DNA of 64,000 nt from Leptospira terpstrae serovar Hualin str. LT 11-33 = ATCC 700639 (GCF_000332495.1 NZ_AOGW02000010.1:620001-684000); one strand, 5' to 3'; shown: positions 1-11,800, counted from the stretch's first letter. The notes: generated by a model not told the origin, from the letters alone. Translations and numbers: made by a program.

Positions 1-210
<210 letters not shown>

Positions 211-2964
211 TTAACCGAGACCCAACTCTTTCGTTACTTTTACTTTTCTTGCCCGAATGTCCTCAGGAGACTCTTCCTTCAAAATTTCATCCGGTTTGAT
301 TTTAAAAATGGCTTGAGCTTTCGACACAATCTTTCCATCAGAATCTACCATTAGATTTTTAACAATGGTTCCGCTCACAGGAGCTAGAATTTTGTTAAAC
401 ATCTTCATTACTTCAATGATGAAGAGAGGTTGTCCCGCTTGGAAATGGTCACCTTCATTGATCAATTGAGGTAGATTTGGTGCTTCTTTAGAATAGAACA
501 TTCCACCCATTGGTGCCACAATTTCATCCCCAGACATTTTTGGTGGTGGGTTCAATGTTTTAATGTAGGCATCTCTTGTGTCTTTGTTTTTAAATTCATC
601 CGGAACCACTCCGTCCAAATCAGCATTCACATCCAAACCAAAGAAATTGGATTTGATACCAATTTTTGGAAGGAGTAAAAGAGTCTCAAGACCTGCTTGG
701 AATCCGTTATGGCTTGCAACCGATGCAGACCAAAGTTCATCCGAAATTGTTTTGGAAGGATTTTTACCCTTTGTTAATGCCTCAGACAAATCTTTCCAGG
801 AACTAAGACCTGTGCGATTGGCCAATTCAGAATAGAATGCTTTTGCTTCTGTCAGAAGATTTGCATCATGATCCCAAATTTTTTCGGAGCTCGCTTTCTC
901 TTCTGTCGTATCTAAGTTCAAATAGTAATACAACGAATCCAAAAATTGGATCGGGTTTTCAGAGAAAGTAATGTTACTTCCATTTCTAGTCCAAAGTTTG
1001 CCATCGAAGTAACCAAGAAAACCACCCAAAAGGTGTGGGTTCGCAAGAAGTCGCTCTAAAGGACGAATGACAAGAGTCATCTTTTTGTTTAAGATTTTTT
1101 TAAGCTCAGGATCTGCTGCTTTTGTTTTTTCGGTCCAAAGATACTCTAAATCTAGATCATTGATGATGGATTGTAAAGCACCGATTCCTGCAAGATAAGA
1201 AATCATAAACGCAGTAGATGGTTTGAACATAGCATCCTTACCCAAAATCCATTGGATGAGTCCGTAGTGAACAAGTAAGTTTGTTTCTAAGTTTTGGCCC
1301 CTAAGCTCAGTTTTGCGAAGTATGTTTCCTAAAATTTCTAAGTTTTCCGTTCTAGAGTTTCCATAAGAAACAATAAGAGCTACGTTAGAATCATAAGCCC
1401 CAGCTAGATTGTAATGAACAAAGGCACCTGTATCCGGGTTACGTGTACAAATTCCTTGGTCATCCCTAATCTCTTCAGGAAGGGAATTGGACCAGTTTTG
1501 GATGATTCCACCCGCATGTGGTTGGAGTGCACGGTTTGTTGCATTGATTCGAACTTCCGCTCCCGATACGTTTCTTACAATTCGCTCCGGTTTAGGAACC
1601 CTTGGACCATGAATCGAAAGAACAGCCATTGCTTCCACGAGGGAATCAATGTAAAAGAAATCATTTGGATCACTCGGATTGGTGAACTTCATTTTGTACA
1701 CCATCTCCGTCACACGGTGTTCCACCTGAATCCTTGTGTTTACTTCCATAAAGAAGAAACTATTTCCTTCCACAATACATTCAAAAGTAGAAACTGAATT
1801 CAAACGAATGGCTTTTCCAAACACTTCTGCTTGGTTTTCCATATCCTTTAAAGTTTGCACATCTTTGTCGAGAATGGCAGCTTTTTTGGAATTGGAAGAA
1901 CGAACTAAATCAGCTTCTTTTTGTAGTAACTCAACAGTTTGCGAAATCTCTAAAAGTTTTTGTTCGTGCATTTGTAAGGAACAATCACGTCCACCAAGGG
2001 ACAAAGACCATTCCCCGTTACCAATCAACTGGATTTCGTTATGGCGAGTGTTTTCAATATTTAACTCAATAAGGAAGTTTCTATTGGAACCAACGGCAGT
2101 GACTTTCGATTCTGCAAGGATTTCCATGACCGCTGCATCAATTTCTGATTTTTCACTGATGACACGTTGTCCCTTTCCCCCACCACCACCGATGTATTTG
2201 AATCGAACCCGTTTGCCAGGATATTTTTTCCAAATTTCTTCGCAAAGGATCGCAGACTCTTTTTGTAAGTCTGGGATGGAAGTAATGTCTATGGTTTTTT
2301 CATAAGAAAGTTGGAGTAAATCTTCTGCATTGTCTTCCAGTGATTTTGAATCATTGAAAGAGAAGGTTAAGTTATTTTCCTTAGCAACTTTCAAAAGTCC
2401 GTCTTTGGAATTTCCCGTTTTTCGAAGTAAGGCAAGTGCAGTGATATTATCCACACCTGGGGTTACCGAGACATTGAGACTTCTTGCTAGTTTTTTTGCC
2501 TCATCTTTAGCACCAGCACCTTTGGCAACATGGGAACTTGGTCCCATAAAGATAATTCCTGCTTTTTCAATTGCTTCGATGAATTCAGCATCTTCAGCCA
2601 TAAATCCGTAACCAGCAAAAATATGCGTATAACCATTGTTTTTCGCAATACCAATGATTTGGTGGATTCTTTGTTCTTTTTCTTCTTTGCCTGCTCCCAT
2701 ATAATCAGGAACACGATGGATGTTGTCTGCAAATCGGAAGTTACGAAGCTCCGGGGCAAGTGCCTTTGGATACACAATGGAATCTTTTTCAGAAAGTAAT
2801 ATTCCATATTCTTTTACACCAATGGCATCAAAAACATCCATGGTTTCTTTACGGACAGGACCACGGCAAACAATGAGGCACTTGATCGATTCTACACTAA
2901 AAGACCGGATCCATGCGGATTCGGACTCTTGGAACTGAATGCGTTTTAAATTCTTATCTAACAT
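211..2964 (-). CDS. Acyl-CoA carboxylase: biotin carboxylase fused to biotin carrier domain
   Basis: 917 aa. It should carboxylate its own biotin with ATP and bicarbonate and pass the carboxyl to the carboxyltransferase encoded just upstream. The biotin carboxylase N-domain covers about residues 25-170. The ATP-grasp glycine loop IGGGGGKG is at 258-265 and the catalytic EVNTRIQVEH motif at 407-416. The C-terminal biotinyl domain carries EVMKMFN with the biotin-accepting lysine at about 854. The protein is clearly longer than ordinary biotin carboxylases (about 450 aa) or alpha subunits (about 660 aa). There is extra sequence between residues 170 and 258 and a long linker from about 600 to 800. 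The start is 5 bp after the carboxyltransferase stop, so the two are co-transcribed. The substrate (acetyl-, propionyl- or another acyl-CoA) cannot be decided from sequence alone. Confidence 0.85.
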   Translation of the reverse strand: MLDKNLKRIQFQESESAWIRSFSVESIKCLIVCRGPVRKETMDVFDAIGVKEYGILLSEKDSIVYPKALAPELRNFRFADNIHRVPDYMGAGKEEKEQRIHQIIGIAKNNGYTHIFAGYGFMAEDAEFIEAIEKAGIIFMGPSSHVAKGAGAKDEAKKLARSLNVSVTPGVDNITALALLRKTGNSKDGLLKVAKENNLTFSFNDSKSLEDNAEDLLQLSYEKTIDITSIPDLQKESAILCEEIWKKYPGKRVRFKYIGGGGGKGQRVISEKSEIDAAVMEILAESKVTAVGSNRNFLIELNIENTRHNEIQLIGNGEWSLSLGGRDCSLQMHEQKLLEISQTVELLQKEADLVRSSNSKKAAILDKDVQTLKDMENQAEVFGKAIRLNSVSTFECIVEGNSFFFMEVNTRIQVEHRVTEMVYKMKFTNPSDPNDFFYIDSLVEAMAVLSIHGPRVPKPERIVRNVSGAEVRINATNRALQPHAGGIIQNWSNSLPEEIRDDQGICTRNPDTGAFVHYNLAGAYDSNVALIVSYGNSRTENLEILGNILRKTELRGQNLETNLLVHYGLIQWILGKDAMFKPSTAFMISYLAGIGALQSIINDLDLEYLWTEKTKAADPELKKILNKKMTLVIRPLERLLANPHLLGGFLGYFDGKLWTRNGSNITFSENPIQFLDSLYYYLNLDTTEEKASSEKIWDHDANLLTEAKAFYSELANRTGLSSWKDLSEALTKGKNPSKTISDELWSASVASHNGFQAGLETLLLLPKIGIKSNFFGLDVNADLDGVVPDEFKNKDTRDAYIKTLNPPPKMSGDEIVAPMGGMFYSKEAPNLPQLINEGDHFQAGQPLFIIEVMKMFNKILAPVSGTIVKNLMVDSDGKIVSKAQAIFKIKPDEILKEESPEDIRARKVKVTKELGLG

Positions 2965-2969
2965 GGAAA

Positions 2970-4616
2970 TTATTCAAACTCCCTTTGAGGACCGGACATT
3001 TCCGCCGGTTTGTATTTGGACATCAGGAAACTCAAGTTTTTAGATAACACATTTCTTGTGTAACCTGGCAAAATGATGGAAGAAACTGAACCAAGAGAAA
3101 GTGCTTCTTTTGGATTCATCAGTTCTTTTTCGTATCTTTGACCGATTTCAAAAAGTTTGGCATCGCGAACGGAAGCGGCTTCCTTTTCACTCATTCCCTT
3201 TTTTACATTGGCCAAAAATTCTTTTTGGATTCCTGTGATTTCATCTTTGTAAACATACTCTTTTCCAGCAGGACCCATTACCGCAATCCTTGCTGTAGGA
3301 AGTGCAAACACCATGGATGCTCCCGTAAAATACGAGTTAAATGTTGCATAAGCTCCACCAAACGCATTACGAATGATGAGTGTAAGTCTTGGAGTTCGAA
3401 GGTCAATGATGGAATCGAGAAGTTTTCTTCCTTCCAATACGATACCATTGTGTTCTTGGTCACGACCTGGTAAAAATCCTGTTGTGTCTTCAATGAAAAC
3501 CATAGGAATGTTGTATAAGTTACAGAATCTTACAAAACGAGTTCCTTTGCGAGAAGCTCCGATATCAATCTGACCTGAGGATACTGCTGAGTTATTGGCA
3601 AGAAAACCTACCACATGACCACCAATCCTTCCAAAAGCAGTGACGATATTTCTTGCTCTTTGAGGTTGTAATTCAAAAAACTCACCATGATCACAAATTT
3701 GTTGTAAATACAATGTGATATCAAATGGAGTGTTCATTCCTGTAGGAGAATTGAAAGTTTTTCTAAAAAGAATATCTTCTTCGTAAATGAATCTGTCCAC
3801 AGGATCCGATGTAGGATAAAACGGCGCAAAACTATGGTTATTGTCTGGTAAATAAGAAAGAAGTCGGATCGCAGTTCTGAGTGATCCAAGTTCATCGTTC
3901 GTGACTAAGTCTACTACACCAGATTGTCCGTGAACTTTTGGTCCACCCAAATCCTCGGCAGAAATATCTTCCCCAAGAACTGACTTTACTACTCCAGGAC
4001 CTGTGAGACCAAAGAAGGTTCCATCACATTGGATCATAAAAGATCCTTGGCGTGGAAGGTAAGCTCCCCCACCCGCATTAAAACCAAACATTAGCATTAC
4101 GGAAGGAACTACACCGCTGATCTTTCGGAGTGCCGTAAAGGCTTCCGAATAACCATCAAGTCCACCCACACCCGCAGGCACATAAGCACCGGCAGAGTCG
4201 TTCATTCCAATGAGTGGTATCCCGTGAGTTCCTGCCATTTGGATGAGGCGCGCGAGTTTACTACCATTTGTAGCGTCCATTGAACCCGCACGAAGTGTGA
4301 AGTCATGTCCGTAAACGGCAACATCCCGACCTTTGATATTTAAAATTCCGGTAACAATGGATGCCCCATCTAAATTGGGACCCCAGTTTTGATATGTGAT
4401 GTTAGGTTCTTCATCGGTAAGGACTTTGATTCTCTCCCAAACCGTCATACGGCTTTTGGAGTGTTGGACGCGGATTCTATCTTCACCGCCTCCAAGGATA
4501 GGTTTCTCAATGAGTTCCTTTCCTAATTTGAGAGCATCATCATAAATTCCGGTTTGCGTATCCGGAGCCTTGGTTTCTTTGAACGGGTTGGTTAGGGAAT
4601 ACTGCTTGGTTTCCAT
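2970..4616 (-). CDS. Acyl-CoA carboxylase carboxyltransferase subunit (PccB/AccD-like)
   Basis: 548 aa, the usual length for single-chain carboxyltransferases of the propionyl/methylcrotonyl-CoA carboxylase type. Both crotonase-fold halves are visible. The N-half has [10 protein letters not shown] and the oxyanion-type region around residues 180-200. The C-half has [25 protein letters not shown] and [12 protein letters not shown]. It transfers CO2 from carboxybiotin to an acyl-CoA. It is followed after 5 bp by the biotin carboxylase/carrier gene and preceded after 47 bp by the STAS gene. A single dedicated alpha/beta pair points to an acyl-CoA carboxylase rather than the four-subunit AccABCD enzyme. 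Substrate is unresolved. Confidence 0.88.
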   Translation of the reverse strand: METKQYSLTNPFKETKAPDTQTGIYDDALKLGKELIEKPILGGGEDRIRVQHSKSRMTVWERIKVLTDEEPNITYQNWGPNLDGASIVTGILNIKGRDVAVYGHDFTLRAGSMDATNGSKLARLIQMAGTHGIPLIGMNDSAGAYVPAGVGGLDGYSEAFTALRKISGVVPSVMLMFGFNAGGGAYLPRQGSFMIQCDGTFFGLTGPGVVKSVLGEDISAEDLGGPKVHGQSGVVDLVTNDELGSLRTAIRLLSYLPDNNHSFAPFYPTSDPVDRFIYEEDILFRKTFNSPTGMNTPFDITLYLQQICDHGEFFELQPQRARNIVTAFGRIGGHVVGFLANNSAVSSGQIDIGASRKGTRFVRFCNLYNIPMVFIEDTTGFLPGRDQEHNGIVLEGRKLLDSIIDLRTPRLTLIIRNAFGGAYATFNSYFTGASMVFALPTARIAVMGPAGKEYVYKDEITGIQKEFLANVKKGMSEKEAASVRDAKLFEIGQRYEKELMNPKEALSLGSVSSIILPGYTRNVLSKNLSFLMSKYKPAEMSGPQREFE

Positions 4617-4663
4617 AAGTTTTTTTCCAATGTTTTGTTTAGGATCACTTAGAAAAGTGATTT

Positions 4664-5005
4664 TTACTTCAGAGCAGAGCTCAAATCAGGATAAATTGTA
4701 AATAGCTGCTGCATTCCAATGATATCGAATACTTTCTCTACTGCAGGTTGAAGGCCACAGATGGATATGCTTATTTTTTGTTCTTGGCAAAGACGTAGAG
4801 TCGTTACGAGCAATCGAAGTCCGGCAGAAGAAATAAAGGGAACGTCACTCAAATTGAAAATGACCGGTTTCCCTGCGGCACTGACTAGGGCCATCAAATC
4901 CTTTTCAATTTTATGTGTGTTGTGAACATCCAAATTGCCTTGGACATGTACAATCATTTTGTCACCAATGGCTTCCGAATGGATTCCAATTTTATCTTCG
5001 TTCAT
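4664..5005 (-). CDS. STAS-domain anti-sigma factor antagonist
   Basis: 113 aa, a single STAS domain like SpoIIAA/RsbV. The motif [10 protein letters not shown] places the probable phosphorylatable serine at residue 60. Such proteins bind an anti-sigma HATPase kinase when unphosphorylated and release it when phosphorylated. The start codon overlaps the stop of the upstream phosphatase/kinase gene by 4 bp (ATGA), so the two are translationally coupled and are very likely partners. No matching sigma factor is next to them; the output could be a sigma factor elsewhere or a different client. The carboxylase genes follow on the same strand. Confidence 0.88.
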   Translation of the reverse strand: MNEDKIGIHSEAIGDKMIVHVQGNLDVHNTHKIEKDLMALVSAAGKPVIFNLSDVPFISSAGLRLLVTTLRLCQEQKISISICGLQPAVEKVFDIIGMQQLFTIYPDLSSALK

Positions 5006-7749
5006 ACAATAGTTTTCTCCAAATAGGTTATGTTTTGTTTCCCGTTGAAGTCATAGGACACCTTGTCCATCAGAGTCTCCATTAGATAAACGCCAAATCC
5101 TCCCTTCCGTTCCCCCTTTAAATTGGCTTCTACGGAAGGTTTAGGAACTTTTTTTCTGTCAAAGGGTTTTCCCTCGTCTATGAGGACAACCTTAAGATTG
5201 TCACCAATCAATTCCAACCGACATTCAAAACTTGGATGACTAAGTTCTGTATCCTTGTAGCTGTGCATGACTATATTGGTTGCTGCTTCATCCAAAGATA
5301 TAAGAACATCATCAAAGGCAAAGGGTTTTGTGATTTTGCCTTCTAAATGTTCAGAAATAAAATCACGAAGTTGCGGAATTGAGTCTGGGTGTGCAGGAAA
5401 TACTTTCGAAATTTCGTAACTTATTACATCTGCAAATTTTAAAATCATCACCGTAAAGTCATCATATTGTTCTTCTGAACGAGAGAACTCACGAATGTCA
5501 TCGTAAACGGCTTCTACGATTTTTTGTGAAGATTCAAGCCTTCTTTCAATAATGAATTCTATGAAGCGGTCTAGACCGTATTCTTCCTCTTCAGGATTTT
5601 TTTCCTCAATGGCCCCGTCTGTATAAAAGACCAAAATGTCCCCAGGTTCAATCTGAATCTCACCACCTTGGTAGTTGGTTTGGGGAACTACTCCAAGGGG
5701 TGCTCCTTTTCCTTTCAAAAGTTCAAAACTACCATCTTTACGAATCCAAATTTGGTCGTTGTGACCGGCAGAGGCAAATTTTAAGGTCCGCGTTCTTCTT
5801 TGGTAGTTTACAAGGAAAAGAGTCACAAACATTCCTGACTGGGAATCTTCGTAGATCAGTTGGTTGGCACGAAATAGAAGTTCTGAAGGAGAAAGGTCTG
5901 TCGTCCGTGAAAGTGTGCGAATGATAGAACTTGACATTGCCATAAAAATGGCAGCAGGTAAACTTTTACCCGACACATCGGCAACTAAAAAAGAAAACTG
6001 GTCTTCTCCAAAGGAATGGAAATCATAAAAATCACCTGACACCTCTTTGGCGGCGACAGACATCACACCTAAGTCAAATAGCGGAGATTGGATGAGCGAG
6101 TTAGGAAGAATATTATTTTGAATTTTTCTTGTAATCTCGATTTCCTTTTCAATTGACTTCTTTGTGATGATCTCTTGGTTTAGCCTTAAGTTTTCATAAG
6201 CCTTGGCGAGTGGAGAGGAAAGGGTTTTTAACATCCGAAGGTCAGTTTCATTGAAAGAATGTGCCGAAAGTTTTCCGCTTACATAAAGTGCAGCCCTTAA
6301 ATTTCCACCCCTAGGGGCAATCGGCAAAATGAGAAAGTTTTTCTTTAAAGTATAAAACTCTAATTCCAAAAAGGATTCCTCTAGTTGCGGAGAGACCACT
6401 GCCATACGTGGGTTTCCCGACTCCATAAGACTTAAAAAAAGACGACTTTCTGGCATGGGAAAAAAAGACTCACGTACAATCCCGAGTTGCCTTGCATAAA
6501 CCTGGATTCGGCTTTTGTTTTTTTCTTCAATTATGACCATTCCCGCATCTTCGCATGACAACTCTTTGGTGAGGATACTTAATGTTTTGGACATAAGCCC
6601 CAGTTCATCATGGGATTCGAGAACAGCTTGACCCAAATCAAAAATTGATTCTAAAGTACTTAGCTTTTGTTTGAGTTCTAAGTTAGTTTCATTGAGATTT
6701 TCGAGTAATCTTGTTTTTTGAATGGCAACAGCACAGGCACTAGAGAAAGACAAAAACGTATCAATATCGTCCTGGCTAAAGTTATTTCGATCGATAGTAT
6801 TGATGGCTTCTATGACACCGATGACTTCGTCACCAACAATCAAAGGACTTGCTAGGATATTCCGTGTAATGAAATTAGAGGCTTTGTCCACATCTCGGAA
6901 CACACGATCGTCATTTTGCGCATCGTTAATAATCATTGGTTGTTTTGTGACTGCAACTGTTCCGGCAATCCCTTGTCCCACAGGAACCTTGATTTTGGCC
7001 ACTTCTTCGCGTTTTTCTCCGGTAACAGTGTGGAAAATCAAAAACTCTTTTTTATCATCTAACAAAAGCAAGGAACTAGCTTCAGTACGAAAAACAGATT
7101 TTGCCGATTCCATCACCATCACGAGTACACGTTCCAAATCAACACTGGTATTAATTAGAACTGCAACTCGAATGATTTCCTCTAAAAAATACTGAAGTCT
7201 ATTATTATTGTTATGAATATTGGCATTGTCGATGAGAAGTAATATGGAAGTAGTAAGGGAATTAAAAAATTGTGGTTCTGATTCTGAAAGGACAGTATCT
7301 TTAAAAAGTGCATTGAGGTTAGCACTAAAGTAATTAATTAAATCCAAATCCTGTTCAGAAAAATTTTGGAAGTGTTTGATACCTTCCAGGACTAAAACTC
7401 CTAAAGCTAAGTCCCCAATCTCATCCCCCACATAACAAGCAATATAAGACTCTGCAACAGGACCATCGGAATCTTTTAAATGAGAGCCTTTTTTAATAAG
7501 GATACTTTTACGGGTTTTAAAAACATGTTTGGCAACCAAACCAGCACTGGATTTGTCACCAATCAATCCGAAACGGCTTAGGTTCCCTCTTTCATTTCGA
7601 AAATAGAATGCAGCAGATTTTGCTGAGACAAGTCGTTTTGCTTGACCAAGAATAAAATGGTACAAGTCATCTAATTCAGAAGAAGATGAGAGGTAAAATC
7701 CGCCTTCGTTGTTTTTTCGAATGATTGGCGGAAGGAAACTGGGCTTCAA
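5002..7749 (-). CDS. GAF-SpoIIE phosphatase-HATPase fusion regulator
   Basis: 915 aa, soluble, no membrane segments. Roughly three GAF-type sensor domains fill residues 20-525; the second, near 200-345, is the clearest. A short coiled linker leads to a PP2C/SpoIIE phosphatase domain (about 550-770) with GDFYDF, ADVSGKS, YTDGAIEE and DDFTV, which hold the metal-binding aspartates. The C-terminus (about 785-915) is an RsbW-like HATPase with N-box DEAATNIVMHSY and G-box GGFGVYL. One chain therefore has both the phosphatase that reactivates a STAS antagonist and a kinase that could inactivate it. The STAS gene overlaps its 3' end; a coiled-coil gene lies 4 bp upstream. Confidence 0.88.
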   Translation of the reverse strand: MKPSFLPPIIRKNNEGGFYLSSSSELDDLYHFILGQAKRLVSAKSAAFYFRNERGNLSRFGLIGDKSSAGLVAKHVFKTRKSILIKKGSHLKDSDGPVAESYIACYVGDEIGDLALGVLVLEGIKHFQNFSEQDLDLINYFSANLNALFKDTVLSESEPQFFNSLTTSILLLIDNANIHNNNNRLQYFLEEIIRVAVLINTSVDLERVLVMVMESAKSVFRTEASSLLLLDDKKEFLIFHTVTGEKREEVAKIKVPVGQGIAGTVAVTKQPMIINDAQNDDRVFRDVDKASNFITRNILASPLIVGDEVIGVIEAINTIDRNNFSQDDIDTFLSFSSACAVAIQKTRLLENLNETNLELKQKLSTLESIFDLGQAVLESHDELGLMSKTLSILTKELSCEDAGMVIIEEKNKSRIQVYARQLGIVRESFFPMPESRLFLSLMESGNPRMAVVSPQLEESFLELEFYTLKKNFLILPIAPRGGNLRAALYVSGKLSAHSFNETDLRMLKTLSSPLAKAYENLRLNQEIITKKSIEKEIEITRKIQNNILPNSLIQSPLFDLGVMSVAAKEVSGDFYDFHSFGEDQFSFLVADVSGKSLPAAIFMAMSSSIIRTLSRTTDLSPSELLFRANQLIYEDSQSGMFVTLFLVNYQRRTRTLKFASAGHNDQIWIRKDGSFELLKGKGAPLGVVPQTNYQGGEIQIEPGDILVFYTDGAIEEKNPEEEEYGLDRFIEFIIERRLESSQKIVEAVYDDIREFSRSEEQYDDFTVMILKFADVISYEISKVFPAHPDSIPQLRDFISEHLEGKITKPFAFDDVLISLDEAATNIVMHSYKDTELSHPSFECRLELIGDNLKVVLIDEGKPFDRKKVPKPSVEANLKGERKGGFGVYLMETLMDKVSYDFNGKQNITYLEKTIV

Positions 7750-7753
7750 TGGT

Positions 7754-8065
7754 TTAATCTTTGTTAAATTTTAATGATTCTTCTCTTAATCTTCGATTAG
7801 CATCTTCCAATGATTTGATTTTGTCGAATGCGGACATGAGTTCATCCCGACTAAGATTGGATACCATGGAGCTTGCTTGTACTGTCTCTTTCGCTTCCCT
7901 GAGTTCCACTCTTGAATAATCGATAATTTGTTCATACATTCGTATGATCTCATCTGCGTTTGCTAATTCTTGTTCGTTGAGTCGAAGAACTTTTTCATAG
8001 CCTTTGATGATATCCGATTGGATTTTCAATTTTTTAGTCAGTTCTTCTACTGTATCTTGTCCCAT
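7754..8065 (-). CDS. Small coiled-coil protein
   Basis: 103 aa, no recognised domain. Almost the whole chain is predicted by eye to be helical with heptad spacing, rich in Glu, Leu, Lys and Arg (for example IRMYEQIIDYSRVELREAKE). There is no signal peptide or membrane segment. It starts the operon: the SpoIIE-HATPase gene begins 4 bp after its stop. A scaffold or adaptor for the partner-switch proteins is possible but is only inferred from position. Function unknown. Confidence 0.7.
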   Translation of the reverse strand: MGQDTVEELTKKLKIQSDIIKGYEKVLRLNEQELANADEIIRMYEQIIDYSRVELREAKETVQASSMVSNLSRDELMSAFDKIKSLEDANRRLREESLKFNKD

Positions 8066-8140
8066 AACATCTCTGGTTCCTTAGCCAATTTAGGATTCTG
8101 TTGACAAGCAAACGCGGTCACTCACCTTGGATTAGCACAA

Positions 8141-8213
<73 letters not shown>

Positions 8214-8327
8214 AAATCCCTCCCGGAATTTCACCGTTCAAAGCCTCCCCTGTCAAATTCTTTTTCATTTGGAGTGGAGATCACTTGATCAATCAGTGAC
8301 CTTTTCCAATCTATTCCATATTAGATT

Positions 8328-8867
8328 ATGGCTGTTAGAAAAATCCTCAAGATTGGCAATCCCTTACTCCGTCAAACGAGCGAAGACGTAACTGAATCCG
8401 AAATCCAAACCAAGGAATTCAAAAAACTGATTCGAGATATGTTTGAAACAATGAGACACGCTGACGGTGTTGGCCTTGCTGCCCCCCAAATTGGTGTTCT
8501 TAAAAAACTAGTTGTTGTTGGTCAGGACGATGACAATGAAAGATACCCTGGAACCCCAGAGGTTCCCAATCAAATCATCCTGAATCCAGAGATTACTCCC
8601 CTTTCTCCGGCCGGGGAAGGATTTTGGGAAGGTTGTCTTTCTGTTCCTGGAATGCGTGGATATGTAGAAAGACCCGATAAAATTCGAATGAAATGGAGAG
8701 ATGAAAATTTCCAGGAACATGAAGAAATCATTTCGGGTTATCGTGCGATCGTATTACAACATGAGTGCGACCACCTCTTCGGTGTTCTCTATGTAGATAG
8801 ACTCAAAAGTACAAAGTTGTTCGGTTATAACGAAGACATTGATACCGCAGGTAAGTTGTTAGATTAA
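8328..8867 (+). CDS. def: Peptide deformylase
   Basis: 179 aa; removes the formyl group from the N-terminal Met of new proteins. All three family motifs are present: [10 protein letters not shown] (47-56), EGCLSVPG (101-108) with the metal-binding Cys103, and QHECDH (144-149) with the two metal-binding His and catalytic Glu146. Length is typical. It is followed after 24 bp by the RND pump gene, whose ribosome binding site lies in that gap, so the two may share a transcript. The tRNA-Ala gene is upstream on the same strand. Confidence 0.97.
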   Translation: MAVRKILKIGNPLLRQTSEDVTESEIQTKEFKKLIRDMFETMRHADGVGLAAPQIGVLKKLVVVGQDDDNERYPGTPEVPNQIILNPEITPLSPAGEGFWEGCLSVPGMRGYVERPDKIRMKWRDENFQEHEEIISGYRAIVLQHECDHLFGVLYVDRLKSTKLFGYNEDIDTAGKLLD

Positions 8868-8891
8868 TTTTTTTTCTCCTATAGGAGTTAT

Positions 8892-11800
8892 ATGGGCACA
8901 TCCATCGTTCAGTACTTTCTTTCGAAGAGTTTATTCGTAAACCTTCTTACCTTTCTTATCCTACTTGTGGGTGGTTTTACGGCCGCTACAATGAACCGCG
9001 AAGCATTCCCGAATATCAACTTTGATATTGTGAGTGTCACCACAGTTTACCCTGGAGCTGCCCCTGCAGATGTGGAAAAATTGGTCACCAAACCTTTGGA
9101 AGATGCTATCAAAGAAGTGGATGGGATCAAAGAATTTCGCTCTGCTTCATTGGAAAACCGATCAGGGATTATCGTTACAATTGATCCCAATACAAAAAAT
9201 ACACAAAAAGTAGTCGATGATTTGAAATCGGCCATCGATCGAATCCAAGACATGCCTACCGAGGTTGAGGATCCAATTGTCACAGAAATCACAACGGCAA
9301 GACAACCTGTAATTGAAATTCATTTGTCGTCAGCAACGAGAGACGACAAACCTTTGTTAAGTGCAAAAGAGCTCCGAGACAAAGCTAAAATTTTAGAAGA
9401 AAAACTCAAAGAACTACCAACGGTAGCAAGGATTACCAAACGCGGATGGCGAGAAAGGGAAATGAAAGTGGACTTAGATCCCGACAAATTAAGAAGCCTT
9501 TCTCTATCTTCTACCCAAGTAATCAATGCCCTCCGTCTTAGAAACATCAATTTCCCTGGCGGCAATATCAATGAAAAAACAAGAGAAATCATCGTCCGCA
9601 CGGTCGGTGAATTTGATACCGCCGAAGAAATAGAAAATGTTTTTGTTCGTTCCAACGATGCCGGACGTTCTGTTCGCATTCGTGACGTAGCTCGTGTCAC
9701 AGAAGGATTTGAAGACTCAGAATATTTAGATAAATCGAATGGAAACATAGCCATAGCACTCACTGTCATTAAAAGAGAAAAAGCAGATGCCATTACTGTT
9801 GTGGATGATTCTAAAGTTGTTGTGGAAGAGTTTATTAAGTCCACCGGAGGAACAGTCAAACATGCTTTTGTGAATGACTTATCCAAATACATTCGTCGTC
9901 GCCTAGGGGTTTTAACTTCGAATGCAGTGTCCGGGTTATTTCTAGTTACTGCATCACTTTTCGTATTTCTCGGCTGGCGTATGGCTCTTATGACAGCACT
10001 TGGAATTCCAATCTCGATTGCCATGACTTTTGTCGCCATGAACTACATGGGCCTTACCTTAAACCTAATCTCGATGATGGGTCTTATCATAGTGGTAGGG
10101 ATTCTAGTCGATGATGCCATCATCATTTGTGAAAACGTCTATCGTCATTTAGAAATGGGAGAAGAACCATTTGAAGCAGCTATGCGCGGGACAAGTGAGG
10201 TATTGGCACCTGTTACAGCGACAGTAACCACTACCATTGCAGCTTTTGGTCCCATGTTATTTATGACAGGAATCTTTGGAAAATTCATCCACTCCATTCC
10301 CCTCGTAGTGATATTATCTTTATGTAGTTCTCTCTTTGAAGCCTTTTTTATGTTACCTTCTCACTTATATGATGTGAGTAAAGCCACTGACATGAAAGGT
10401 GAAGTCAAAGAAGAATCACATTGGTTTGTTAAGTTTAAAGAACGAACGTATCTTCCCCTACTTAGTTTTGCATTGCGGAATCGTTGGAAGATGGTGGGAC
10501 TACTTTTGGGTCTCTTTGTTTTTTCACTCGCCATCCAAATTAAATTTGGAAAATTCAAACTTTTCCCTGGTGCCATTGAAACTTTCCAAGTACGAGTCAC
10601 CGCAGAAACTGGTTTAAAATTGGAAGAAACCGATCGTTTCATTAGAGTGATAGAACAAGCAGTTTCCAAACTTCCCGAAGGCGAAGTCGAAAACTATATC
10701 TCCCGAGTAGGAATCATCCAAAAAGATCCAAATGACCCGTTCACCAAACGCGGTAAAAACTATGCACAAGTCATGGTATATCTCACACCTGATGACAATA
10801 GAGAAAGGTCTACAGAAAAAATCATCGAAGTGGTTCGCGAGAACACCAAATTCATGTTAAATGAAAAAGCCCTCCTTCTTTTGGAAGAAAAGTTAGCCAA
10901 AGAAAATATAGGTAAAAAAGAAGAGGAAACCTTGCCTCTTGCGGATGTTCCCAAAGATTTTCTACCTTTGAAAGGAAAATTGGTAAATCTTGAATTTGAA
11001 AAACTAGCAGGTGGGCCACCAGTCGGAAAACCAGTGGCGATCGAAATCAAAGGTGACGACTTCACCACCTTACTCAAAATAGGTGCCGAATTCAAAGCAG
11101 CCCTTGCAAAAATCAATGGAGTTACCGATATTGGTGACGATTTTAATGAGGGTAAAGATGAAATTAGAGTATCAGTGGATGAAACCCTCGCCTCTTTTGC
11201 TGGAGTTAGTGTACAATCAGTTTCTCTTGCGATCAATACCGCATTACAAGGAACAGTGTCCACAAAAATCAAACGGGCAGATGAAGAGGTGGATGTTCGA
11301 GTTCGTTTTCCAGAAGAATACAGGTCTTCCCTCACACACTTGAACAAAGTCTACGTGAACAACTTAACCGGAAACCTAATTCCCGTTTCGCGACTCACGA
11401 GCCACGATAGAAATCCGGGGCGAGCTTCCATCAACCACTTGGATGGTAAAAGGTTATTAACCGTGACCTCCAATATCGATGAAACCGTATCAACTTCAAG
11501 ACAAGTCAACATCGAAGCCAAAAAACTGACAGAAGGGATCATTGCAAAATACCCTGGGTATTCAGTTCGGTTTTCCGGTGAAAATAAAGATACGGAAGAG
11601 TCGATGGCTTCTCTCGGCAGGGCATTCCTTGTGGGATTACTCATCATCTATATGATCCTTGCCTCTTTATTTCGATCATTAGCACAACCTCTCATCGTTA
11701 TGAGTGCAATTCCCTTTGCCGTGATTGGAGTGATCTTTGCATTTTTACTCCATGGACAACCGTTTTCATTCCTAGCTTTTCTTGGAATCATTGGACTTGC

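Noticed and set aside
8101..8129. TTGACA upstream of tRNA-Ala
   Set aside because: No -10-like hexamer at 16-18 bp; cannot be supported as a promoter.
9320..10039. 239-aa minus-strand open frame
   Set aside because: Lies wholly inside the RND permease gene, has no family pattern and a Ser/Arg-rich composition typical of an antisense shadow.
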